Shown here: positions 50,563 to 59,025 of the stretch, piece by piece
How positions within the stretch are numbered: the first letter of the stretch is position 1
Layout of the letters: each line of letters opens with the position of its first letter
Translations under genes and position numbers: made by a program
Origin: CAXXIC01 sp049315325
GTDB lineage: Bacteria > Bacteroidota > Bacteroidia > Bacteroidales > UBA7332
Direction: 5' to 3'
Assembly: GCA_049315325.1 (NCBI GenBank)
Contig: JBMOKJ010000012.1
Span: 1-64,000 of the forward strand
Length of the DNA stretch: 64,000 bases
Notes under the pieces: generated by a model
What the model was told of the DNA's origin: nothing
Database searches by the model: none
What the model saw: the letters and a program-made list of their open reading frames with translations, nothing else

Positions 50563-52569
50563 ATGAAACAACCCATGAGAATCAGCACGATACTGCTTGT
50601 CTGTCTTATTTTTGCGTCAATGAAAGCATACGCAGGAAATTCACAACCTAATTTCGACAACTATCCAGTCAATCTATCGATGACTGACGAAGTCACATTA
50701 TCCCCAACCAACACAAAATTTCAACTTTGGGCTCCTTCTGCAGAAGCAGTAGAGCTAACCATTTACAATGCTGGCGAAAACGGAAAAGCGTTAAGCAAAA
50801 CCAGTATGACCAAAGCCGATAAAGGGACTTGGAAAGCTGCTTTTGATAAGAATCTGAAAGGTAAATTCTACACATTTAGAATAAAACAAAACGAAAAATG
50901 GCTCAAAGAAACACCCGGCATTTGGGCGAAAGCTGTAGGAGTGAATGGAAACAGAGCCGCGATAATTGAATTGAAGGAGACAAACCCGAAAGGTTGGAAT
51001 GAAGACAATCGACCACCTCTCAAAAACTTCACAGACATTATCATATACGAAATGCATCACCGCGATTTCTCGGTATCAGAAAATTCGGGAATGGTCAACA
51101 AAGGCAAATTTATTGCGCTGACTGAAAAAGGCACAAAAAACTGCTTTGCTCAATGCACTGGTATCGACCACTTGAAATCGCTGGGAGTGACACACCTACA
51201 TATCCTTCCATCGTACGACTACGGCTCGGTGGACGAAACAAAACTCGATAAAAAACAGTATAACTGGGGCTACGACCCGAAGAATTACAATGTACCAGAG
51301 GGTTCGTACTCCACCAATCCTTACGAGCCAACTTGTAGAGTCAAGGAATTCAAACAAATGGTGCAATCGGCTCACAACAACGGGTTACGCATCATTATGG
51401 ATGTGGTTTACAATCACACATTTGCTAACGATGACTCTAATTTTTCGCTGACCGTTCCAGGCTATTTCTATCGTCACAATGCCGATGGAAGCTACTCAAA
51501 CGCATCAGGTTGTCTCAACGAAACAGCTTCGGAACGTGCGATGATGCGCCACTACATGATTGAATCGGTTAAATATTGGGCAACAGAGTATCACGTCGAT
51601 GGTTTCCGCTTCGACCTAATGGGAATACACGACATCGAGACGATGAACCAAATCAGAAAAGCATTAGACAAAATAGACCCAACCATTTATATCTATGGGG
51701 AAGGATGGATGGCAGGCAGCTCTCCACTTCCAGAAAACCAACAAGCAATCAAGCGAAACGGCAAACAACTGCCGCGCATTGCTGTTTTCAGCGACGACAT
51801 TCGCGATGCGGCCAAAGGGAGTTGGAACGATGCCAAATCGGCCGGTTTTGTTGCAGGAAAAAGCGGATTGGAAGAGAGTTTGAAATTCGGCATCGTAGGT
51901 GCAACGCAACATTCGCAAGTCGATTATTCGAAGGTGAACTATTCGAAAGCACCCTATGCAAACAATCCTGACGAAGTGATTAATTATGTATCGTGCCACG
52001 ACGATATGTGCCTCAACGACAAACTCAAAGAGTCCGCCGACAAAGGCGACTCAACCGAGGTTTTGAAACGCAGAAATAAATTGGCGCAAACGATCATTTT
52101 CACGTCACAAGGAGTGCCTTTTATGCTTTCAGGAGAAGAACTATATCGCAATAAAAAAGGGGTGCACAACTCGTTTTCGTCGCCAGATTCGATTAACGAA
52201 CTCGACTGGAATAACAAATCTGCTCATGCCGATATTTTCGATTACTACAAAAATTTGATTCAACTTCGAAAATCTCATCCTGCGTTTCGTATGACGAAAA
52301 CAGAAGATGTGGAGAAGAATTTAAGATTTTTAGAAACAACCCAACCCAATATTGTAGGATATACCATCTCAAATCATGCAAATGGCGATAGCTGGGAAAA
52401 GATTTTAGTTGTGTTCAATGGCAACAATCGCCCGATGGTGGTAAACGTTCCGAAAGGTGAATGGACTGCTGTAGGATTTGATGGAAAGATTGAGATGAAG
52501 GGATTGATGAAAAGCGATGGTGGGGCGATTACAATACCTGCAACATCGGCATTCATTGCTCATCAATAA
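50563..52569 (+). CDS. pulA: Type I pullulanase (GH13 with CBM48)
   Basis: The 668-residue protein has a signal peptide (MRISTILLVCLIFASMKAYAG; the second Met is an equal start). A CBM48 domain (about 45-135: FQLWAPSAEAVELTIYN, GKFYTFRIKQNEKW) precedes the GH13 barrel: YEMHHRDFS, the pullulanase signature YNWGYDPKNYNVPEGSY, RIIMDVVYNHT, nucleophile Asp in VDGFRFDLMG (about 351), acid/base Glu in YIYGEGW (about 380), and third Asp in NYVSCHDDM (about 478). It cuts alpha-1,6 branches in pullulan or glycogen-like glucans. There is no T9SS domain, so it probably acts in the periplasm. It is first of the locus. Confidence 0.9.
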   Translation: MKQPMRISTILLVCLIFASMKAYAGNSQPNFDNYPVNLSMTDEVTLSPTNTKFQLWAPSAEAVELTIYNAGENGKALSKTSMTKADKGTWKAAFDKNLKGKFYTFRIKQNEKWLKETPGIWAKAVGVNGNRAAIIELKETNPKGWNEDNRPPLKNFTDIIIYEMHHRDFSVSENSGMVNKGKFIALTEKGTKNCFAQCTGIDHLKSLGVTHLHILPSYDYGSVDETKLDKKQYNWGYDPKNYNVPEGSYSTNPYEPTCRVKEFKQMVQSAHNNGLRIIMDVVYNHTFANDDSNFSLTVPGYFYRHNADGSYSNASGCLNETASERAMMRHYMIESVKYWATEYHVDGFRFDLMGIHDIETMNQIRKALDKIDPTIYIYGEGWMAGSSPLPENQQAIKRNGKQLPRIAVFSDDIRDAAKGSWNDAKSAGFVAGKSGLEESLKFGIVGATQHSQVDYSKVNYSKAPYANNPDEVINYVSCHDDMCLNDKLKESADKGDSTEVLKRRNKLAQTIIFTSQGVPFMLSGEELYRNKKGVHNSFSSPDSINELDWNNKSAHADIFDYYKNLIQLRKSHPAFRMTKTEDVEKNLRFLETTQPNIVGYTISNHANGDSWEKILVVFNGNNRPMVVNVPKGEWTAVGFDGKIEMKGLMKSDGGAITIPATSAFIAHQ

Positions 52570-52689
52570 CACCTCATTCGAACAAAAGATATTTAAAGTC
52601 AGTTTAATTTTAGAGATAGTATGTTGTTGGTTTTCGGTAACCCTAAACCGATGTTCAAAAATTCAGTAACTGTGTAAATTTATTTAAGT

Positions 52690-54033
52690 ATGAAAGCTAA
52701 ACCACGTCTCTCTTTTTGGCAAATTTGGAATCTAAGTTTTGGGTTTCTTGGAGTTCAGTTTGGATTTGCGTTGCAAAACGGAAATGTGAGTCGGATTTTG
52801 GCCAACTTAGGTGCAGATTTACATTCGTTGCCGCTTTTTTGGCTAGCTGCACCACTGATGGGTCTGATTATTCAGCCCATCGTAGGTGGAGCTTCAGACC
52901 GCACTTGGAATCGACTAGGACGTCGCTTGCCATACATTCTTGGCGGAGCAATTGTCTCAGTTTCCGCAATGCTGTGGATGCCTAACTCGGCAATAGTAGC
53001 CTCATTGATGCCTCCCATTATTTTTGGGGCGATTATGCTGGCTGTGATGGATGGCTCATTTAATGTAACTTTTCAGCCATTCAGAGCGTTGGTTGCAGAT
53101 ATGCTTCCAGAAGATCAACGTACTATGGGTTATTCCATCCAAAGTTTCTTGATTAACACAGGAGCCGTTTTGGGCTCGGTATTGCCATACGTCTTAACAT
53201 GGGTAGGTGTGTCGAATGTTGCACCAAAAGGTCAAGTGCCCGATTCAGTAATTTGGTCATTCTACATTGGGGGTACAGCTCTTATTATTACTGTACTCAC
53301 GACTATCTTTATGACCAAAGAGTACAACCCCACAGAATTTGCCGAATACAATCCAAATGCGACAGCAAAAAGCGAAGCAAAAGAGGGATTTCTGTCGCTC
53401 ATTGGCAATGCTCCGAAAGTGATGTGGCAATTAGCTGTTGTGCAACTTTTCTCTTGGTTTGCACTTTACTTGATGTGGGTATATTCTACACCTGCTATCG
53501 CACGTCATTTCTGGGGAGTAACCGATTCTGTTTCTGCTGGATTTAACACTGCTGCCAATTGGGTTGGCGTATTGTTTGGCACATACAGTTTAGCTGCCGC
53601 AATCTACTCTGTATTTATGCCAAAATTCGCAAAAGCAACTAGTCGAAAAACAGTTTATGCAACATCTCTTATCGCTGGTGGCATTGGTTATATCTCAATA
53701 TTCTTTTTTGGAGGAACCGTCGGCGGTGAAAATTCGATGATGCTCTTCATCTCCATGATTGGGGTTGGTATGGCTTGGGCTGCAATATTGTCGATGCCTT
53801 ATGCAATTCTTTCAAGTTCGCTCCCACAATCGAAAATGGGAGTTTATATGGGAATATTTAACTTCACCATTGCAGGACCACAGATTCTTAGCGGGCTATT
53901 GGGCGGATTCATCGTGAAACTTGTACCAGAGGGTAATCCTGTTTATATTTTAGTTATTGCAGGCATCAGCATGTTGTTAGCAGCAATTTCTCTGGTTTTT
54001 GTAGAAGACAAACAAACACAACATACAAAATAA
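52690..54033 (+). CDS. MFS sugar transporter, SLC45-like
   Basis: The 447-residue protein has 12 predicted membrane spans. The family signature is GLIIQPIVGGASDRTWNRLGRRLPYIL after span 2, the equivalent MPYAILSSSLPQSKMGVYMG in the second half, and FQPFRALVADMLPEDQRTMGYSIQS. SLC45-like bacterial carriers take up maltose, sucrose or malto-oligosaccharides with protons. It stands between pullulanase and susC, so it would import the products of periplasmic glucan cleavage across the inner membrane. Confidence 0.88.
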   Translation: MKAKPRLSFWQIWNLSFGFLGVQFGFALQNGNVSRILANLGADLHSLPLFWLAAPLMGLIIQPIVGGASDRTWNRLGRRLPYILGGAIVSVSAMLWMPNSAIVASLMPPIIFGAIMLAVMDGSFNVTFQPFRALVADMLPEDQRTMGYSIQSFLINTGAVLGSVLPYVLTWVGVSNVAPKGQVPDSVIWSFYIGGTALIITVLTTIFMTKEYNPTEFAEYNPNATAKSEAKEGFLSLIGNAPKVMWQLAVVQLFSWFALYLMWVYSTPAIARHFWGVTDSVSAGFNTAANWVGVLFGTYSLAAAIYSVFMPKFAKATSRKTVYATSLIAGGIGYISIFFFGGTVGGENSMMLFISMIGVGMAWAAILSMPYAILSSSLPQSKMGVYMGIFNFTIAGPQILSGLLGGFIVKLVPEGNPVYILVIAGISMLLAAISLVFVEDKQTQHTK

Positions 54034-54069
54034 TTAAACCTTATCTATTAATCAAACCTTTATTCTAAC

Positions 54070-57000
54070 ATGAAAAAAATCAAATTTACACTATTGGTTC
54101 TCACCCTGTTGAGCTTTGGAATAGGCGCAATGGCACAGACCAAGACAACCTTGAAGGGTGAAGTGGTTGACAAAGATAACATTCCAGTTATCGGTGCATC
54201 CATAATTGAAAAAGGGACAACAAACGGTACCGTAACCAACATCGACGGTAAATTTTCGTTGAATGTCTCGAATGCGAAAGGAACTTTACGCATCACTTGC
54301 GTGGGTTATGAGAAGCTTGAAATAGCAGTACCTTCTGCTTCGCAAACAGTCAAAATCAAACTCCAAGAATCATCTGTTGCTCTTAACGAAGTCGTAGCGA
54401 TTGGCTATGGTGTCGTGAAGAAAAACGATGCGACTGGTTCGGTGAATGCAATTAAACCCGATAAACTCAACAAAGGTCTTGTGCTGAATGCTCAAGACAT
54501 GTTGATTGGGAAAGTTGCTGGGGTTCAAGTGACTACAGGTGGAGGTACTCCGGGTGGTAGTGCACAAATCCGTATTCGTGGAGGGTCTTCAATTTCAGCA
54601 TCAAATGACCCTCTAATTGTCATAGACGGCTTAATGTTGGACAATAGTGGAATAAAAGGTGCGCCCAATGCCTTAAGTACAATCAATCCTAACGATATTG
54701 AAACTTTCACTGTTCTTAAAGATGCTTCGGCAACAGCAATCTACGGTAGTCGCGGTTCGAATGGAGTAATCATTATCACAACCAAAAAAGGGGAAAAAGG
54801 AGGAAAAGTTCGTGTGGCGTATGACGGAAATGCTTCTTTAGGAACAATTGCTAAAACTTATGATGTGTTAACTGGAGATCAGTTTAGAAATTTTGTCACA
54901 AATCTTTATGCAACTAATCCTGACGTAACAGCTTTAGCAAGTTTGGGAACTGAAAATACCGATTGGCAAAAACAAATTTACCAAGATGCAGTGAGTCATG
55001 ACCACAATATCAGTGTGATGGGTTCTACTAAAACAATGCCTTACCGCATTTCTGCTGGATATACCAATCAAAATGGTATTATCAAAACCTCCAATTTCGA
55101 GCGCTTCATCGCATCTGCAAATCTTAATCCTTCTTTCTTCCAAGATCATTTAAAATTGACTTTAAATGCTAAAGGAATGTATACCAAAAACCGTTATGCT
55201 GATGGTGGTGTTGTTGGTGGAGCTGCTTCATTCGATCCGACTCAACCAATCATGTCAACTGATCCAAAATTCTCCAAATATGGTGGTTATTTCCAATGGA
55301 GGGGCGTTACTGGAAATACGCTTGCAGGGGGCAACCCAGTAGCTGCTCTCTATCAAAAAAATGACAGAGCAACTTCACGCGATTTCATTGGAAATCTTGA
55401 ATCGGATTATAAAGTACATTTTTTACCCGACTTGCATTTGCATTTAACATTGGGTATGGAATCATCTTATGGAATTCAACGTTTAAATATTGACACTATG
55501 TCGATTATGAATGATGGTTATGGGCGCACAGGATGGGATGAAGAGTATAAAAACAACACCTCCGCAGCATTCTATGCACAATATTCTAAACAAATTGACA
55601 AACACAAGTTTGACTTTATGGTGGGTACTGAAGAACAACACTATCACCGTAAAGGCAGTAATGAATATTATGGAAAACCTTGGGATGTAAATAAAAATGG
55701 AACTGTAGAGACAGGCGAATATTACGATCATATTATACCATCGGCTACTGCTTGGGCTACTGAGAACTTTGTTGTTTCGTACTTTGGCCGAGCAAACTAC
55801 TCTTATGCTAATCGTTACCTCTTAACAGCTACATTCCGTAATGATAACTCTTCACGCTTTAGCAAAGAGAATAGAAGTGCATACTTCCCATCTTGTGCTT
55901 TTGCTTGGAAAGCCAGCGAGGAACCTATGATTAAAGAGATGGATATATTCTCTGAATTAAAGGTTAGATTGGGTTATGGAATTACTGGACAACAAGATAT
56001 TGGTGTAGGAGACTATTCTTATATGCCTGTTTATACTGGGAATAGACAAGGTGGATACTACCAATTTGGAGACTCCCTCTATAACACTTCACGACCTGAA
56101 GCTTACAATACCAAATTGAAATGGGAGAGCACAACTACCTACAATGCAGGTATCGATTTTGGTGTAGCAAACTCAAGATTTACGGCCTCAGTTGATTACT
56201 ATTTCAGACGAACTAATGATTTATTATTTGTTGCTCCTATCCCTGCAGGAACAAATTTGAGAAATAAAATCATTCAGAATATTGGTTCACTTGAAAACAG
56301 AGGTATTGAGGTTACTTTGAATGGAAAAGTTATTTCTACCAAAGATTTGACATGGGAGTTGACTTACAACTTCACTAAAAACATAAATAAAGTTACAAAA
56401 CTTGATGGTGCAGCAGCATTTGTTCCTGCAGGTGGAACATTCCAAGGTTATACAAAAGTTAATGCTGTTGGTATGCCAGCAAATTCGTTTTACGTATACC
56501 AACAGTTATATGATGCAAATGGAAAAATGATCGAAACAGGTGCACCAACATTGGCTGATCCTAGTAAAAAATATAGTGATACAGATGCATTCCTTGATAA
56601 AAAAGACAAAAAAATATATTTTACAAACACCGCTGGAAATAAAGACTCTACATTTGTAGGAGATGGTGTAATTAATGAAAATGATAGAGTCTTTGTTCAT
56701 AGTGAGAATCCAGATTTCACGATGGGACTTTCATCGAAATTGACTTATAAAGGTTTTGACTTTGGTGTATCTATGCGTGCCGTAGTAGGTAACTATTTAT
56801 ATAATGCTGTTGAATCTGGTTATTCTAATGTTTCTGCAACAGGCATTTGGAATTCTTATTTCGTGAACAAAACATCCAAAGCAATTGAAGATGGCTTGAC
56901 AGGTCAACCAAAAACATACTTATCAGACCACTACGTTCAAGATGCATCATTTATCCGTATTGACAACATCACTTTGGGCTATAGTTTCAAAAAATTATTT

Positions 57001-57156
57001 AATGCCAAAGCAAGTGGTCGAATCTATACAGCTGTTCAAAATCCATTCGTGTATACAAAATACAAAGGATTAGACCCAGAAGTTCAAGGTGGAATTGACA
57101 ACAATATTTATCCACGTCCTAGAACTACATTAATCGGATTAAGCCTAAACTTCTAA
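54070..57156 (+). CDS. SusC-like TonB-dependent outer-membrane transporter
   Basis: The 1028-residue protein has a signal peptide (MKKIKFTLLVLTLLSFGIGAMAQ). A carboxypeptidase-D regulatory-like domain (about 25-110: TLKGEVVDKDNIPVIGASIIEKGT, TDIDGKF-like), a plug domain (about 110-230: AIGYGVVKKNDATGSVNAI, QIRIRGGSSISASNDPLIVIDG, ATAIYGSRGSNGVIIITTKKG) and a 22-strand barrel end at TLIGLSLNF. It moves oligosaccharides across the outer membrane with TonB energy. It is 20 bases from susD and 37 from the transporter gene. Confidence 0.95.
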   Translation: MKKIKFTLLVLTLLSFGIGAMAQTKTTLKGEVVDKDNIPVIGASIIEKGTTNGTVTNIDGKFSLNVSNAKGTLRITCVGYEKLEIAVPSASQTVKIKLQESSVALNEVVAIGYGVVKKNDATGSVNAIKPDKLNKGLVLNAQDMLIGKVAGVQVTTGGGTPGGSAQIRIRGGSSISASNDPLIVIDGLMLDNSGIKGAPNALSTINPNDIETFTVLKDASATAIYGSRGSNGVIIITTKKGEKGGKVRVAYDGNASLGTIAKTYDVLTGDQFRNFVTNLYATNPDVTALASLGTENTDWQKQIYQDAVSHDHNISVMGSTKTMPYRISAGYTNQNGIIKTSNFERFIASANLNPSFFQDHLKLTLNAKGMYTKNRYADGGVVGGAASFDPTQPIMSTDPKFSKYGGYFQWRGVTGNTLAGGNPVAALYQKNDRATSRDFIGNLESDYKVHFLPDLHLHLTLGMESSYGIQRLNIDTMSIMNDGYGRTGWDEEYKNNTSAAFYAQYSKQIDKHKFDFMVGTEEQHYHRKGSNEYYGKPWDVNKNGTVETGEYYDHIIPSATAWATENFVVSYFGRANYSYANRYLLTATFRNDNSSRFSKENRSAYFPSCAFAWKASEEPMIKEMDIFSELKVRLGYGITGQQDIGVGDYSYMPVYTGNRQGGYYQFGDSLYNTSRPEAYNTKLKWESTTTYNAGIDFGVANSRFTASVDYYFRRTNDLLFVAPIPAGTNLRNKIIQNIGSLENRGIEVTLNGKVISTKDLTWELTYNFTKNINKVTKLDGAAAFVPAGGTFQGYTKVNAVGMPANSFYVYQQLYDANGKMIETGAPTLADPSKKYSDTDAFLDKKDKKIYFTNTAGNKDSTFVGDGVINENDRVFVHSENPDFTMGLSSKLTYKGFDFGVSMRAVVGNYLYNAVESGYSNVSATGIWNSYFVNKTSKAIEDGLTGQPKTYLSDHYVQDASFIRIDNITLGYSFKKLFNAKASGRIYTAVQNPFVYTKYKGLDPEVQGGIDNNIYPRPRTTLIGLSLNF

Positions 57157-57175
57157 CATAAAACAATTTAGCATT

Positions 57176-58780
57176 ATGAAAAATATAAAATTTAAAGCAA
57201 TATATCTCATCGGCGCTGTATCGTTCTTAGTTGGAACTACAGCTTGTATGAGCGATTTGGATGTAAAGCCAATCAGCCCACAATCTTCTCAAACCTTTGA
57301 TAAAGACGCTGTGTTTGCAAAAACGTATGCATCACTTTCACTCACTGGTCAAGAGGGACCCGCTGGTAATAACGATATAGATATTACTGATGAAGGTCGT
57401 TTCTCTCTTTACCGTACTTTGTGGAACTGCAACGAACTTTCGACAGACGAGGCCGCTTGTAGCTGGGGTGATGCAGAAGTTGTAGAGTTGAACACGAATA
57501 ACTGGTCTGCTTTGAATCAAGCTGCAGAGGGTCTTTATGCTCGTCTTTACTTTGTAGTTTCGATTACAAACCATTTCTTGGAGCAAACAACGGGAATGAG
57601 TGACGCAGCAACAGTTAAACAACGTGCGGAAGTTCGCTTCATTAGAGCATTAGCTTACTACTATTTGCTTGATAATTTTGGCAATGTTCCATTTACAGAA
57701 AAACTTTCAACTGTACCTCCTCCTCAAATACAAAGAGCCGATCTTTTCAAATATATTGAAAAAGAGCTATCTGAGTGCGAAGCGGATATGTCTGACCCTC
57801 AACAAGGTCTGTATTACCGAGTTGATAAAGTTGCAAACTGGTTACTTCGTTCAAGACTCTATTTGAATGCCGAAGTGTACACTGGAACGGCTCGTTGGGT
57901 TGATGCTGCAACGTATTCAAAGAAAGTGATGGATTCAAATTACAAATTATGCCCTACATTCAAACAGTTGTTTATGGGAGATAATGCAGGGACAATTGAC
58001 AAATCATCAGTCAATAAAGCTGCGCAAGAGATTATTTTCCCAATTGCTGCAGATGGTGTGAATACAAAAAGTTGGGGTTCTTCTCTATTCTTGATTGCTT
58101 CCACTCATAAAACTGGAATGAAAGCTTGGGGAACAACTGAGGCTTGGAGTGGTAACAGAGCCCGTGCCACTTTAGTTAAGAAGTTCTTTCCAACTGGTAT
58201 TGGTTCAGCATTTATTTCTGACAAAACGGATTTAACAACAAGTGCACTACCAAGTTATAAAGACGACAGAGCCATGTTCTTTGCAACTACAGACCGCACG
58301 CTCAACATTACTGCTATAGGCAAATTTGACGAAGGGTATTCTGTGAATAAATTCAGCAATGTTCGTGCTGATGGAGGTGCGTCTCACGACACCAAATTCC
58401 CAGACACTGATATTGCTTTAATGCGGGCTGCAGAAGCTTATCTAAACTATGCTGAAGCAATCTTTCGCACAGACTCTACAGCACACGTTGCAGAAGCTAT
58501 TTCAGTTGTTAATACAGTCAGAGCACGTTCAAAAGCAAAAGCATTAACTACTCTAAGTAAAGCGACTTTATTGGATGAACGGGCTAGAGAATTCTTCTTC
58601 GAAGGATATCGTCGTACTGATTTAATTCGTTTCAACTGCTATGGCGGTGGAACATATAACTGGGACTGGAAAGGTGGAGTCGTAAACGGTCAACCATTTG
58701 ATGCAAAATACAATTTATTCCCAATTCCAGCTGGAGATTTGAACACAAATCCGAACCTGAAACAAAACACTGGTTATTGA
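57176..58780 (+). CDS. SusD-like surface glycan-binding lipoprotein
   Basis: The 534-residue protein has a lipoprotein signal ending LVGTTAC (Cys about 24). SusD/RagB features are the TPR-like N-terminal helices (RAEVRFIRALAYYYLLDNFGNVPFTE), ALMRAAEAYLNYAEAIF, and the C-terminal ERAREFFFEGYRRTDLIRF-type segment followed by LFPIPAGDLNTNPNLKQNTGY. It caps the SusC barrel. A terminator follows, so the susD-distal genes have their own transcript or read-through. Confidence 0.95.
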   Translation: MKNIKFKAIYLIGAVSFLVGTTACMSDLDVKPISPQSSQTFDKDAVFAKTYASLSLTGQEGPAGNNDIDITDEGRFSLYRTLWNCNELSTDEAACSWGDAEVVELNTNNWSALNQAAEGLYARLYFVVSITNHFLEQTTGMSDAATVKQRAEVRFIRALAYYYLLDNFGNVPFTEKLSTVPPPQIQRADLFKYIEKELSECEADMSDPQQGLYYRVDKVANWLLRSRLYLNAEVYTGTARWVDAATYSKKVMDSNYKLCPTFKQLFMGDNAGTIDKSSVNKAAQEIIFPIAADGVNTKSWGSSLFLIASTHKTGMKAWGTTEAWSGNRARATLVKKFFPTGIGSAFISDKTDLTTSALPSYKDDRAMFFATTDRTLNITAIGKFDEGYSVNKFSNVRADGGASHDTKFPDTDIALMRAAEAYLNYAEAIFRTDSTAHVAEAISVVNTVRARSKAKALTTLSKATLLDERAREFFFEGYRRTDLIRFNCYGGGTYNWDWKGGVVNGQPFDAKYNLFPIPAGDLNTNPNLKQNTGY

Positions 58781-58823
58781 AAACTGCTTAATCTATCAAC
58801 AAATTAAGTTTTTAAATCACTTT

Positions 58824-58857
58824 ACTCCCACTTTCTGCTGAAAGTGGGAGTTTTTGT
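58824..58857 (+). terminator. Terminator after susD
   Basis: ACTCCCACTTTC (58824-58835) pairs with GAAAGTGGGAGT (58840-58851), 4-nt loop, then TTTTTGTT. Confidence 0.85.
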
Positions 58858-59025
58858 TATAATTTGGTCGATATTATTCTTAACTTCATCGGAAATTGAT
58901 TCTTAATGTAAGAAATTCTAAGAATCTTTGCTTTGTAACACGCATATACAAAAAGATTACAAATTCAGTGGTAATCAAATTATTAACTTGAAGAATCTGT
59001 TTATTAAAATAAAATAAATCTTACT